A stretch of 64,000 nucleotides of DNA from Paguma larvata (GCA_030068075.1 CM057827.1:72492500-72556499), one strand, 5' to 3'; positions 22,400 to 33,841 are shown, counted from the first letter of the stretch. Made by a program: numbers and translations. Notes: generated by a model not told the origin, from the sequence alone.

Positions 22400-23224
22400 G
22401 GTCCACAGCGGGAAGAGAAGAAATCATTATCTCGGCAGCTCTAAGGGCTGACCTCTACTTTAAAATTCCTTCCCCTGCCAATGAAGGCACTTGGGCCCAG
22501 TTTTACCGTTTTGTTCCCAGGCTCGAAGGTGATGAATCTCATTAGATAATAAAGTTTACAAGAACTGAAAATATGCTAGAGCCTGAGTGAGACAAACATA
22601 AAATTGTAAAAAATAGGAGGGGTTTATTTTGAGAATTTCAAACACCTCCTCTCTGCCCTCTCTTCCACCCAAACCAATCACCCTCTAGCTAATTCTGTTT
22701 TACAGTGCGGATCAGTTCTCAGAAGAGCGTGAGTCTGAAAGAAAATGGCATTTTAAGCTCTCTGGCTGTGAAGTGGAAAGGATCGTCACCTTCTAAGGGA
22801 ATGTAGATGAGTGAAGACTTGGGTGATATTTTCCAAGCAAGAAGGCTTTGGTTCCTTCAGATGCCAGGCTACAGTTACACTGATTCCGCAAGCTGGTGCT
22901 TATCTAATCTTGCCTTCCTTATAACACTTCCCCCACGCCTGTGTGAAACATATTATCACTTCTGACTACCTACATACTTTCTCAGAGGCCGTTGACCTAG
23001 TTATCATAGTTGTAATCGATCTTGATTTGTTATTAAGAATGCCATTGTATAGGAGCTCCTGTTCCAAAATATTGTTCTAATCAATCCAGTACCAAGGTTG
23101 AAACTGCCCTCACAGGAGCTACCCTGGTCAAAATTAGGGCATAGAGGTATGTGAAACAGTGTCCCCTTTAAACCTGCTCTCTGTCTTCACTTACCATGGG
23201 GAGTGCAGCTGGCCCTATAGAATC
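22400..23224. other. EDDM3B upstream region, nothing recognised
   Basis: Should hold the 5' noncoding exon and promoter of EDDM3B, but I cannot mark either. Confidence 0.35.
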
Positions 23225-23335
23225 TCTAACCTGATTCTCAACTCTCTGAGCACTTGTGTCCTCAAATGGGCCTAATAATAGCTGCCTCACAGACTTGTGA
23301 GGGAATCTAATGAGATCTGTATGTGAGAGCACTTC
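23225..23335 (+). repeat. MIR fragment
   Basis: ctgattctcaactctctgagc...ctcaaatgggcctaataata...gcctcacagacttgtgagg is the core of an ancient MIR. Confidence 0.6.
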
Positions 23336-23344
23336 TCAGAATGT

Positions 23345-24000
23345 TGTAGGAACCCAGGGTAGGCCACCCCAAAATGTGTCGCAATGGCATATTGATTGTT
23401 TTGAATGGAAGCTACTTGGAAAACAGACAGAACAAAGGCACTCAGACCCTCCTCTGTCCCGTATAAGCAGAAAATGAATCTCATAAGAAAGATACCCTCC
23501 CTAGACTAAGAAATTAAAAGATATTCTTATCACCAAAGATAAAGATTTTACCTATTTTAAAATTATTTTTAAAGTAAGCTCTATACCCAACATGGGGCTC
23601 AAACTCGTAACTCTGAGATCAACGGTTGCATGCTCCACTAACTAAGCCAGCCAGGCACCCCACTAGAGATTGGGATTTTTAAACCCAAGTAAGCTCTATA
23701 AACAATCTTCGTTACTTTTTACTAATCTACTACTTCAGCCCAGATTCTGCTTAGAATTCCTTACTAATAAAAACTCCCAAATATTTGTTTTCTCCATCCT
23801 GTTAGTTCCTCACAAATATATTGTCTCACTGTTTAAAATGTATAAAAACTACCTGCCTCGGTCATTTCTTTGGGGTCTCAATTTCATTATTGGGCCTCCA
23901 TGTGCACATAATAAAACTTTGGGTTTTTTTTTCCCTCCTGTTAAATCTTATTTCATTTTAATTCTTAAACCAGTTGGAAGTATCTTGAAAGAGAAGGAAT
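23345..24000 (+). mobile_element. ERV-type LTR, interrupted by an old SINE
   Basis: Starts near ggaacccagggtaggccacc, has a TATA-like aatgtataaaaac near 23837 and AATAAAAC near 23908. Layout matches the LTRs at 5809 and 12781. Confidence 0.6.
23553..23662 (-). mobile_element. Old tRNA-derived SINE, antisense
   Basis: gtaagctctatacccaacatggggctcaaactc...aagccagccaggcacccc is the short, older form of the carnivore SINE. Confidence 0.85.
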
Positions 24001-24890
24001 TTTTTTTTGTCCCCCATTGTTTCAAGTGCTACATCAAGCATAGAAGACAGAATAGGCACTTGCTCGTTTCCGGCACCCTATACCTGGCCAAAGGTCCTAA
24101 CCAGGATAAAAGACCAGGATTCAAGCTGCTTCAGAATATTTTGCTTGGGAAGATTGGAGGGGTTGACAGGAGAGGCTGTATCAGTGGGATTCATCCTGAG
24201 TTGAATTCAGGTCTTTGCTTCTTAAAAATTGGATCGCTTCCTAGTTTTAACTCTACTGTCTGGAAGTTCAGTCAGGCCCCTTCCAGCATTCCTGGGCCTT
24301 TCTCCTCAAGCATCCTCAGCACCAACCTTAACTCTAACTCACCCTGTTCAGGTCCAGCACTCACGTGTCACTGGTGGTAGAAATCACGATGTGGATCTGA
24401 AGAGCAGAGAGCCAAGAAATCTGCAGCAGTGAAGAGAGGAACAGCAGTGAGAGGTACAGCACTGCCCCTGATAGTGGGGGTGAGGGGAGAGGGAACAGCC
24501 TTCCTATGTGAACCTGTTCCTGTGCCTTCTCATCTAGAACACTTGGGTTCACTCTGAGAATAGCCTGGAGCAAAGATGTCCAACATCAAAGACTCACTTC
24601 AGGGCACAAAGGAATTGCAAGGCTCTGGGAGAGGTAATACTGGAGACGGTTTATCTGGAGTTATCAGGAGACAATCAGAGATCTATCTCTGAAATTCACA
24701 TCCCAAATAACTTCTGGGGAAAAGTCCCCGGATGACTAGCTTATGTTCTATGGGAACTTCAGTGAAAAACAAAACAAAACACCTCTGGAGTTGTAAACTG
24801 TGGAATCTTCATCAAGAGATGAAAGAATATGTAGTCAAAGGTGCAATTTATGGATGAAGTGAGATCACTGAATGTGCTTTCTATCAATGC
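24001..24890. other. Intergenic, nothing recognised
   Basis: A long frame begins inside the LTR and runs to 24380 but shows no motif. No supported gene. Confidence 0.4.
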
Positions 24891-25107
24891 ATTTTTTTTA
24901 AAACCTTTTAAATGCTTATTTATTTTTGAGAGAGAGACAGAGCACGAGCAGGGGAGAGGCAGAGAGAGAGGGAGACACAGAATCTAAAGCAGGCTCCAGG
25001 CTCTGAGCTGTAGCTCAGAGCCTGACACAGGGCTTAAACTCACAGATTGCAAGATCATGACTTGAGCTGAAGTCAGATGCTTAAGTGACTGAGCTACCTG
25101 GCACCCC
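24891..25107 (-). mobile_element. Can-SINE, antisense
   Basis: Reversed Can-SINE from the T-rich start to gctacctggcacccc. Confidence 0.92.
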
Positions 25108-25661
25108 TTTCTTTTGTCTTTAGGTGAAGTTGTATTTAAGGTGGTGGCTTGAGCCATTTTGGGGAGTTTTACTTAGTTTTTCTGACTATCCACAATATAT
25201 ACAGGAGATATACACATTATTGAACTTCTGTTTGTTTTTCTTTGTTAATCTCTTTTTATTACAGAGGTAATAAAAGAACCTAGAAGGTTAAGCAAAAGCA
25301 TGTATTTGCAATCCATAATTGTAATTTGGAGTACTCTGATTACACAACCCAAATAGTGTTCCACAAGAGAACAAAAGTCAGGGATTTTAGAGAAAAAAGG
25401 GGAATGCTTTTATACATTGTGTACAAAGAATTTTGATTGGTGTTGGTGCTAGAAAACTAATCTCGGCTAAACATAATTGGTTGCTAAGGCTATCACTGTG
25501 TGAAAGTCCAATTGATACTGTAGCAAGTTGCAGGTGTTCTGCAGAGTCTTTATTTATGGTTTGACCCAGTTCAAAAGTTCATGACACCACTGGATAAGGA
25601 CACACACCTCCTTAATGGTCTCCCTGCTCCATTTTAACCCCCCTTGACCTAAACAACTAAT
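25108..25661. other. Intergenic, possibly old LTR
   Basis: Layout hints at an antisense LTR (cagagtctttatttatgg near 25540) but I cannot support a family. Confidence 0.3.
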
Positions 25662-25765
25662 TTTATTTTGAAGTAAACTCTACCCTCAATATGAGGCTCA
25701 AACTCATGACCCCTAACATCAAGAGTGACATGATGTCCCAACTGAGTTAGCCAGGAACCTCATAA
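25662..25765 (-). mobile_element. Old tRNA-derived SINE, antisense
   Basis: gaagtaaactctaccctcaatatgaggctcaaactcatgac...gagttagccaggaacc, a diverged short carnivore SINE. Confidence 0.8.
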
Positions 25766-27635
25766 GTGACTTTATTTTATTTCACCATTCACAGAGGGTA
25801 AAGGGAAAAAAATTTTTTTTCTCTTTTATAGTCAGCATGTTCAGTTTACACCCAGAGCTTATCGTTAAAGCATATTAGTAGCAATGCCATCCTGGCGTAT
25901 AGTGTCCTGATCTTCTCTTTGAATGGGAGCTATGTCATCAGGATTAGATAGAGAAACACTGGCATTTATAGAAACATGTTCGGATTTACAGAGACTCTGG
26001 TGCACCTTAAACCCCAGCTCACATCGAGCTCTCCTTGAATAACAGGTAATCATGTGCTGATAGACTGAACGGGAGTTGTCTCAGAGCATACTGTAAATCC
26101 AACTACTCTCTAGTGTTTTTGGGTGGAGAGGGAGAGTAAAAGGGCAGGAATTCTGGGCACCTGGTTTGGAGGGCTTGAAAGATGAGTGGCCATCATGTGG
26201 CCACATATCCACAGCTCTAACAAGTTCATGTGATCCACTGAATCAGATAGTGACTCAAAGCGTGCAGAGAGAGACAGCGGGGAGAAGCTATGAGGACTAC
26301 TGTGTAAAGGGGCAAGCTCAGAAAGAGACCCATGGTTTTCCAATACTGCACATTTTACAGTATATTCTAGGACATCAATGAGTAATTCTGAGAATTATAG
26401 GAAGTAATCCATGGAAAAGTAGTTTTGTAAACAATAAAGTGTTATGTTGATATCAGTTGTTGATCATATTTTAAGGTTGTTCTACGCCAGTCATTTCCAG
26501 TTTTAACCAGTTCATCCAGTGTTTCTGAAATAAGTGTGATATTCTACTTTTGATGTGGAAGAGAAATTGTTATGAATCCAAAGCATTCATCCATACATTT
26601 AACTATGGGCTAAGCCATAAGTTCTAAGGCTTCTCTGAAACAAAGACAATTGGGAAGCAACCTGAACTGAACTGTAGGAACATATCCCTTTATATCTACA
26701 GAAATCAACAACCAAAGCAGCCCAGGAAAGCGAGTTAACCATTGTTTCTGAGAGCTGTTTATTTGGTCTGCTTCCTAGAGTTCTATCAACTTCTGTAAAA
26801 GAAGCTGCTTGGGTTGCGGCTTCTGATTTGAGTTCCTAAAGAGATACTATCCTTGAAGTGCAAATTTAAAATCATGTGTTAATTATAATCTTTCTTTAAA
26901 CATTTTCCTGGACTTTAACTCCTTTCTGTTAATTCCTTGACATTTCCTTTTGTAAACCATTATTCAGGTTTTCCGTGTTCTGGTACAGCTGTTTCCCAAA
27001 ACCATAATAGGGATAAATTTCCTCATGCAGATAAGCATTATGTCTCAGGGTGTCTTAACCTGGTATCCATGGGCTTCCAAACACTCCAAGAATGGAATTT
27101 ATAGGATCCATGAACTAGTATTAGGGGTGTTAACCTTAAAAAATAAAACTACCAGTTATTCTACCAGCAAAAATGGGCTTTTTTAGGAATAGCAGAAAAT
27201 TGTAATCAAGGATAAGCAACCTACAGCAAAACCATAGGCCAGTCCCCTGAACAAAGGAGAGGAACACTTTTTTCTGGAGGAAAGGAAGAAGTTTGGAAGG
27301 CTGTTATAAACAAGCAATCCATTGGAGTAAACTAGGAACTGGAGGTGTAGTGGCTTTTCATTGGCTGGATTGTGACAGTCTTAACTGGCTGAGCTGTTCC
27401 CTAGGAGGGAGGTGAAGCCTATCTTCCTGCTGGGATTGTAAAGTATTATGGCTTGCAAAGTAGTCTATTCCTCTGGATCTGTTATTGGCCTGAGTGGCAG
27501 GGCATGAGAACGCCCCCTGCTGGCCTCCCCAGGCCATTCTAAACCAGGTCTCCTTTTGATTTTCACAAGGGAAAAAAAAAAAACATCTTTATTTTCACTA
27601 ACCTGCAACTGAAATGTAACAATTCCTTCACTTTT
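25766..27635. other. Intergenic, nothing firmly recognised
   Basis: No gene. 27050-27130 has the look of an old interspersed repeat (ttaacctggtatccatggg...gatccatgaact) of uncertain class. Confidence 0.4.
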
Positions 27636-27776
27636 GGGGGCGCTTGGCTGGCTCAGTTGATAGAGCATGTGACCTTTGATCTTGGGGTTTGAGTCTGAGC
27701 CTGATGTTGGTTATAGAGATTACTTAAAAAAATAAAATTAAAAAACAAAACAAAAACAAAAAACAAAAAAAAAAAT
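27636..27776 (+). mobile_element. Old tRNA-derived SINE
   Basis: ggggcgcttggctggctcagttgatagagcatgtgac...gttatagagattacttaaaaa, ending in an A-rich tail. Confidence 0.88.
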
Positions 27777-27847
27777 GGCATAGAGACAGGAGTTGATGGT
27801 AAATTCCACCATAAGTGAGATTATGTGCCCAGTATGGATTATTTATT

Positions 27848-27963
27848 ATTTTTTTTAAAGTTTGCCTTTTTTAAAGTAATATCTACATCCAACATGGGGC
27901 TCAAGCTCATGACCCCCAGATCAAGAGTCGTATGGTCTCTCAACTGAGCCAACCAGGTGCCCC
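27848..27963 (-). mobile_element. Old tRNA-derived SINE, antisense
   Basis: aaagtaatatctacatccaacatggggctcaagc...gagccaaccaggtgcccc. Confidence 0.88.
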
Positions 27964-28029
27964 AGATTGTTTCTTTTAGTTACCAACTCTCATGACTACT
28001 TGGACTGAGTCAAGGACAGAATTCTTTTC

Positions 28030-28300
28030 CCATCCTTCCTCCTCACTGTAAATATACATACCCAAACACATCTTTGGGAGGAAAAATAGGTAGGTTAACA
28101 GGAAAAAAAGAAAACAGGTTTTATTCATACACATGAAGGAGCATTCTGATGAAGAGGTTCACTGACCAGCTAGAGATAGAAGTTTATAAACCAACTTAGT
28201 CAGGAGAAAGAGAGTGGGGAAAAGGCTTCCAAGGGAAAAACAAATTGGCTTTTAGAGAAGACAAATGGAAGGTCTGATAAAGCTCATTTACAGTTTTCTT
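28030..28300 (-). mobile_element. Probable antisense ERV LTR fragment
   Basis: ggttaacaggaaaaaaagaaaacaggttttattcatac resembles an inverted LTR R region and the segment at 14330-14390. Confidence 0.4.
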
Positions 28301-28303
28301 TTC

Positions 28304-28505
28304 TTTTTTAATGTTTTATTTATTTATTTTAGAGAGAGAGCTGCACAAAAGCTGGGGAAAGACAGAGAGGGGGGGGAAACAGAGGATCTGAAGCAGGCTC
28401 TGCGCTGACAGCAGTGAGCCCAACGTGGGGCTTAAACTCAAGAACTGTGAGATCTTGACCGGAGCTGAAGTGGGATGCTCAACTGACTGAGCTACCCAGG
28501 CAACT
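28304..28505 (-). mobile_element. Can-SINE, antisense
   Basis: Reversed Can-SINE from ttaatgttttatttattt to gactgagctacccaggc. Confidence 0.9.
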
Positions 28506-28639
28506 CTACACTGTTTTCTTGAAACACCTCCTGTGTGGAGACTGCTTTGGAGGGAAGTTAGTGGTGGCTATATTTTTAGGCGGCTCTGCTTTAGTCAATG
28601 ATGGAAATTCAGATAAGACTTCTTTCTGCTGATGCTCTT

Positions 28640-29605
28640 TTTGGTTTTTACCCCCCTGTCTTGGCTACTGTGAACAAAGCTGCAATGAACATAGAGGTAT
28701 GGGTATCTCTTTGAGATCTTGATTTCAATTCCTTCGTATAAACACCCAGAGGTGAGATTGCTGGATCGTAGGGTAGTTCTATTTTTAATTTTCTTAGGAA
28801 TCTCTATACTGTTTTCCATAATGGCTGCACCAATTTCTATTCCCACCAGTAGTGTAGCAGGGTTCTCTTTTCTCCATACCCTCGCTCTTTTGTCTTGGAC
28901 TCAGCTCTGGCATCGTGATGTCATCCACTAGGGATGCCTGGAGGCATGTACATTGCCAGCATGATTTGCGTAGAGTCCCCACAGACATTTCTCCAACCAG
29001 AGCCAATCTTGTGGTTGGACTGGCCTTTGTGGCTCTTATGATTGCAGGATGCATCTCAGCAACAACCATTGGGAACTTTGAAAAAACAAAGCTTATTACT
29101 TATATATTCTGGAAGGTACATGGCATGCTCAGAGTCATACAGTGAGGTCTTGTGTAGAGAAGGAGCGCACAGACTCAGGGCTCTGCCTTTATTGGAGTCA
29201 TGAGTGGGACGCCTAGGATTTTGAGAGTTCGGTTTTTATTGGCGAATTTAAAATATAAGAGCAGGAATTAAAGCTTGGGAAAGGAAAAGCAAGGTCACAC
29301 AAATGGTCTGTTATCTAGGTCATCCAGGGCTAAAAGGGGAACTTCATGAGAGGGATGGCATAGCTCCTTAGTTAGCTGTACAGCTGGCGGTATGTGTATT
29401 TGAGATGGATGTCTTTGAAATGGATGCCTTGGCAATCAAAAGTTTACTGTCAGGCACTTCCATTACAATTTGAAAAAGCACTTAACACTACACTCACCAC
29501 CACCCGTTATCTTTTATATTTTTTACAATGGCCATCTTATAACAAGTGTGACAAGTGTGTCACTCCAGTTTTGATTTGCACTTCCCTGATGGTTAGTGAT
29601 GTTGA
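28640..29605 (-). mobile_element. Inverted 5' segment of an L1 (twin-priming inversion)
   Basis: 28640-28885 and about 29490-29605 are antisense L1 ORF2 (cttggctactgtgaacaaagctgc; gatttgcacttccctgatgg). They directly adjoin the sense continuation of the same L1 at 29606. An LTR at about 28886-29490 is inserted within. Confidence 0.75.
28886..29490 (-). mobile_element. Probable antisense LTR inserted in the L1
   Basis: On the minus strand a TATA-like gaatatataagtaat (near 29100) is preceded by an AATAAAGG signal (near 29190). The L1 text is contiguous once this block is removed. LTR class is not identified. Confidence 0.5.
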
Positions 29606-29939
29606 ATGGATAAGGAAAATGTGTGATAAAGAAAATGTGGTATAAAAATGCAATGGAATGTTATTCAGTCTTAAAAAGGAAGGAAATCCTGTGATTTTTC
29701 ACAACATGGATGGACCTGGTGGACATTATTTTGAGTGAAATAACCTAGACACAGAAAGACAAATACTGTATGATCTCACTGATGTGTGGAATCTAAAATA
29801 GTCAAATTCACAGAAGCAGAGTACAGTGGTGTTTACTAGGGGCTTGGGAGGGAAGGGGAAATGGGGAGATGTTGGTCACGTTATGCAACTGAATAAATAA
29901 GTTCTAGAGATCTGATGTATAGCATGGTGACTGTAGGTA

Positions 29940-30270
29940 TGTTAAAACAAGACAACAGGCCCAAGATGGAGTTGCTTATGCTAAGTCCTACATCATCAAA
30001 TTGAGACTTAAGTTAGTTTTGGCTCTCCCAGAAACCAGAAACTGCTCGATGCACTAGTTAAATAATCTGCCTAATATGTTCCTGCCACTCCCTTAAAGGA
30101 AGTAACCCTGCAGTATAGGACTTGCTTTTTTGCCTAGAACATCCTTGTTCCCACTTCCTCCTGCCTATAAAAAGTCTTTCATTTTGTATAGTTCCGTGGA
30201 GCTCTCTTTATCTGTTAGACTGGATGCTGCCTGATCCATGAATAATTGAGTAAAGCCAATAAGATCTTAA
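29940..30270 (+). mobile_element. ERV LTR (family C)
   Basis: Opens tgttaaaacaagacaac, has tgcctataaaaagtc near 30170 and the ttttgtatagttccgtggag block shared with 16965-17321. Confidence 0.65.
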
Positions 30271-30286
30271 AAATTTACTCAGTTAA

Positions 30287-30401
30287 GGGGTTTCTGGCTG
30301 ACTCAGTCTGAGGAGCATACAACTCTTAATCTTGGGGTTGTGGGTTTGAGCCCCATGTTGGGTATAGAGATTACTAGAAATAAATACATAAACTAAAAAA
30401 A
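30287..30401 (+). mobile_element. Old tRNA-derived SINE
   Basis: ggggtttctggctgactcag...gttgggtatagagattacta. tttactcagttaa occurs at 30274-30286 and about 30406-30418 as a target duplication. Confidence 0.9.
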
Positions 30402-30633
30402 ATTTTTACTCAGTTAAATTTTTTGTTTGACAGCTGGCAAAATAGTACTGTATACCTGAAACTTGCTAATAGGATAAATCCTAAGTGTTCTTACCATACA
30501 CACACAAAACGGTGAGATGATAGATTTGTTAATTAGCCTGATTGTAGTGATTATTTCACAATGTGTATACCAAATCAATTTATAAAATGATTTCTTTCCG
30601 TATCTGCTGTAACTCAAATGATTTCAGTTTAGT

Positions 30634-30637
<4 letters not shown>

Positions 30638-30675
<38 letters not shown>
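30638..30675 (+). repeat. (AC)n microsatellite
   Basis: Nineteen perfect AC units at the 3' edge of the L1. Confidence 0.97.
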
Positions 30676-30677
<2 letters not shown>

Positions 30678-31254
30678 CCTTTCTTTAGCCCTAGCATCTT
30701 CATACATCTCTCCAACTTGTTTAAGACAGTTAGAGGGGTAAGGAAAGGATTTAAGAATTGAGGGGGATCCCTTCCTCTGGAGTAAATGAGACAAAGGTTT
30801 CTGTGTTGTGATTTGACCAGAGTTCATGAGGATATTAAGGTGTGCACATGCTTATAAACTTAAGAATTCAAAGAATTTTTCCCTACCCAGAAGGGAAACA
30901 ATAATCCCCTCAAAAGAACCATAGCACAGCCTTCTCAGATACCTGCAGTTTATGTCCTTTATTATGAGGAAAATATGAAAAACCTTTCAGTCAGGAAGAC
31001 TGAATGAATCGTAAATGATCTAGTACATTTTTTATATTCTGACTTATTAGAGTGATTCAAAAGTCGGGAGAAGAGAGAGAAAGAAAATTCCTTGTATCAT
31101 TTCTTGAGCCCAGCATAACAAGGAGCCAAATCACACATAGAGCTCTCATTACCAGCATATATGTCCAAATTTGTAATGCTTCTCTCAACGGCTGGCTTTT
31201 GGGGATAACAAAAAGCAGTTACTTTCAAAATGCTCCTTGTGATGAAGTGGAAAA
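30676..31254. other. RNASE4 3' flank
   Basis: No repeat or gene recognised; it contains a minus-strand AATAAA at 30958-30963 that could end the RNASE4 message 770 bases past the stop codon. Confidence 0.35.
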
Positions 31255-31450
31255 AGCCCTGGATTGGTAGTCAGTTCAACTGAACTTTTGTCTCAACTAT
31301 TCCACTAACTTCATGGTCTTCAGCAAATCTCTTTAACTTTGGGCTCCTACACACAATAACAGGCAGCATCACAGGAGTGCTGTGCTGTGCTATTAAAATG
31401 AGATAATTTAGATGAAAGCACTTTGAAATATTTGAAGTGCTATATAAATA
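31255..31450 (+). repeat. MIR element
   Basis: ggattggtagtcag...tcttcagcaaatctctttaac...ttaaaatgagataatttagatg...gaagtgctatataaat is a well-preserved MIR. Confidence 0.75.
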
Positions 31451-31730
31451 CAGATACTGACTAAATTCCAGAGGATAGGATGTGATAAGAGAGCTCAGCT
31501 GACCAGTATTACAAAAGCAAAATAGTTCACTACAGAAAAGCCCAGCCTCATTTTAAGTTTATGTCTCCATTTCTCTTTGATACAATGTGCTTAACAGAAT
31601 GGGTTATAAAGAGAAAAAGAATAGGAAGCAGAGGAGACAGAGCATGGGGCAGCTCAAATGCATTACTCATTGCCGTTTAAGCATTAAGTTGAAAGCCAAG
31701 CACTGGGCCATCACCCCTGCAGGATGGTGT

Positions 31731-32168
31731 CTATCTGTCAAAGTGCACAGGCATCTCTGGGTTACCCTCACAGGCAATGACCACACGCCTAGTGCTTGCC
31801 GAGGCCCGGTATCTGCAGTTGGGGGTCCTGGAACTTCCTGTCTCCCTGCAGTCTGTGACCTTCACTACACCCTCATGGCAGTTCATCTTGCCATTCTTGC
31901 ACTGGATATTAGCGGTGCTGCAGATACTACGAATGTTCCAGATGTCTTCATGGATGAAGGTGTTGACGTGCTTGCACTGACGCACCGTCATCTTCCGTCT
32001 TTGCATCATCAAGTTGCAGTAGGCGTCATTGCCACCGGTCCCTTCAGGGTCCACGTGTTGCCGCAGGAATCGGTGGTACATGTGATCCTGGCCATAGGAG
32101 AGCTGCACCATCCCCAGCAGGGTTAGCAGCAAGAGGAGAAGCAATGAATGAATCCTCTGGAGAGCCAT
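31731..32168 (-). CDS. RNASE4: Ribonuclease 4, secreted
   Basis: A 145-residue precursor: signal peptide 1-26 and a 119-residue mature RNase, the usual RNase 4 length. Mature His12, Lys40 and His116 form the active site. The CKHVNTFIH motif, eight cysteines and the near-invariant block from [10 protein letters not shown] through [16 protein letters not shown] identify RNase 4, a uridine-preferring RNase of plasma and secretions. Arg101, Thr44 and Asp80 of the pyrimidine pocket are kept, but residue 42, Phe in the mammals I recall, is Val (codon GTC), and residue 41 is His. I chose the Met at 32168 because a clean acceptor (ttctgtctag) ends at 32186; the longer frame to 32288 lies in intron. 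In other mammals RNASE4 and ANG share promoters and 5' exons, and the gene order here fits that. Confidence 0.96.
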   Translation of the reverse strand: MALQRIHSLLLLLLLTLLGMVQLSYGQDHMYHRFLRQHVDPEGTGGNDAYCNLMMQRRKMTVRQCKHVNTFIHEDIWNIRSICSTANIQCKNGKMNCHEGVVKVTDCRETGSSRTPNCRYRASASTRRVVIACEGNPEMPVHFDR

Positions 32169-32185
32169 CACGACCTTGGAGGTGC

Positions 32186-32640
32186 CTAGACAGAAGCCAA
32201 AGGGGCAGGAGAAAGAAAGGTGAGATTTGGGCACCGGAAAGAGGTGAAGAGAATGGCAAACTCTAGTTTTTTCTGTTTTTTTCCTCAACTCTAGTCTCCT
32301 CTTTCCTCCTTATCTGTCCCAGCCCACTCGTCTCTGCTCACAACTTTTTTCGTCTTGCTTTTGCTAGTGCAAACAGTTTGGAAACATGGCTTTCTCAGAA
32401 AGCAAGAGCCTTTCTCTTTTATGGAGAGAGGGTGCTGCACCGAGCACAATAACTCGGGACAGACACTAACCGGGCGGCTGTCCAGTGTATCTGGCCTGTG
32501 TGGTTAGAGCGTGAACAGGAAGAAAAGGCAGATCTACGTGAAACTAGAGTTGATGTCTCTTGAGGTAATTCTCCAGTCATGTGATCTTTGGAGTGTTGGA
32601 TCCTCTGGAGACTCTGATTCCCAAAAGTTTGGATAGACTC
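32186..32640. other. RNASE4 upstream intron, nothing recognised
   Basis: Pyrimidine tract next to the acceptor, then unique-looking sequence. No further feature supported. Confidence 0.4.
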
Positions 32641-32648
32641 AGGATATG

Positions 32649-32807
32649 CCTTTTTCCTTTTTCTTTTCCTTCCTTCCTTCCTTCCTTCCTTCCTTCCTTC
32701 CTTCCTTCCTTCCTTCCTTCCTCCCTCCCTCCCTCCTTCCCTCCCTTCCTTTCTTTTTCTTCCTTCCTTCCTTCCTTCCTTCCTTCCTTCCTTCCTTCCT
32801 TCCTTCC

Positions 32808-32891
<84 letters not shown>

Positions 32892-33072
32892 TTTTTTGAG
32901 AGAACAGGGGAGGGGCAGACAGAGAGGGAGAGAGAGAATTCCAAGTAGGCTCTGCATGGGCATCATGGAGCCTGATGGGGGGCATGAACTCACAAATCGT
33001 GAGATCATGACCTGAGCCAAAATCAAGAGTCAGACACTTAGCACTTAACCAACTGATCCACGCAGATGCCCC
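32649..33072 (-). mobile_element. Can-SINE, antisense, with hugely expanded tail
   Basis: The SINE body is 32890-33072. Its reversed tail has grown into simple repeats at 32669-32886. agactcaggatatg is repeated at 32635-32648 and 33074-33087, so the simple repeat lies within the insertion. Confidence 0.9.
32669..32886 (+). repeat. (CCTT)n followed by (CT)n
   Basis: About 145 bases of CCTT/CCCT units, then about 70 bases of CT, all pyrimidine on the plus strand. The highly repetitive frames read through it are artefacts. Confidence 0.97.
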
Positions 33073-33437
33073 TAGACTCAGGATATGTCAAAGCAAGCTG
33101 ATGAACTGATTTTAATTCTGTATATCAGGAATTGATGAAGTACAGAAAAGAGGTCGGGGCAGTATTAGGTTTAGTTTTTCCTCTCAACTGTCTACTTTCC
33201 TATAGTATTAAAATCAGGGTCTTTTGGAAATCCTGTTAATCCTACATAAAAAAAACCTACAAAAGTGGAGTATCCAGCTACAGTGCACTAGAGGTGGTAA
33301 ATATTGGCTGAATAAACTAATAAACGAAATGAGTGAGCTTGTGAACAAATGAAATGAAATGGATATAGAGAGTGAAGGTGTTTTCCAGGCTTGTGGAATT
33401 GACCAATAAGCTACAAAACAGTAAAAAAAAAAATCTT

Positions 33438-33650
33438 GGGGTACTGGGTGGCTTAGTCGGTTAAGCGTCCAACTTTGGATCAGGTCATGGCCTCACTGTT
33501 CGTGGATTCAAGCCCCACATTGGGCTCTGTTCTGACAGCTCAGATTCAGAGCCTGCTTCGGGTTCTGTGTGTGTCTCTCTCTCTGCTCCTCCCCTGCTCG
33601 CACTCTGTCGTTCTCTCAAAAATAAATAAAACATATTTTTAAAAAGTTAA
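33438..33650 (+). mobile_element. Can-SINE
   Basis: Head ggggtactgggtggcttagtcggttaagcg, A-rich tail with aaataaataaaac. Confidence 0.92.
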
Positions 33651-33661
33651 AAAAAGAATCT

Positions 33662-33841
33662 AGGGGCACCTGGATGGCTCAGTCGGTTAAGCATCCAACT
33701 TCAGCTCGGGTCATGATCTCATGGTTCATGGGTTCAAGTCCTCTGCTTCAGATCCTCTGTGCCCCCTCTCTCTCTGCCCCTCCACTACTCATGCTCTCTC
33801 TCTCTCACTCTCAAAAAATAAATAAACATTTAAAAATAAAT
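33662..33841 (+). mobile_element. Can-SINE, adjacent copy
   Basis: Head ggggcacctggatggctcag about a dozen bases after the previous copy's tail. aaagaa-tcta flanks it on both sides. A short internal deletion removes part of the middle. Confidence 0.93.

Larger units (their letters stand above)
29606..30637 (+). mobile_element. Sense 3' segment of the same L1
   Basis: ORF2 tail and 3'UTR: ggataaggaaaatgtg...caatggaatgttattcag... to 29939, resuming at about 30415 (cagctggcaaaatagtactg) and ending at the AC repeat. Interrupted by an LTR and a SINE. Confidence 0.75.

Noticed and set aside
23670..24380. 236-codon plus-strand frame, the longest in the window
   Set aside because: It starts inside an ERV LTR and runs into unrelated flank. 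There is no domain, signal peptide or conserved motif.
28915..29145. 76-codon frame with a hydrophobic segment, looking like a membrane peptide
   Set aside because: It falls inside the LTR-like insert in an L1 and has no conserved start context or homologous motif.
32577..33026. Lys/Glu-Arg or Ser/Phe/Leu-Pro repetitive frames of about 100-149 codons
   Set aside because: They are translations of the (CCTT)n(CT)n simple repeat.
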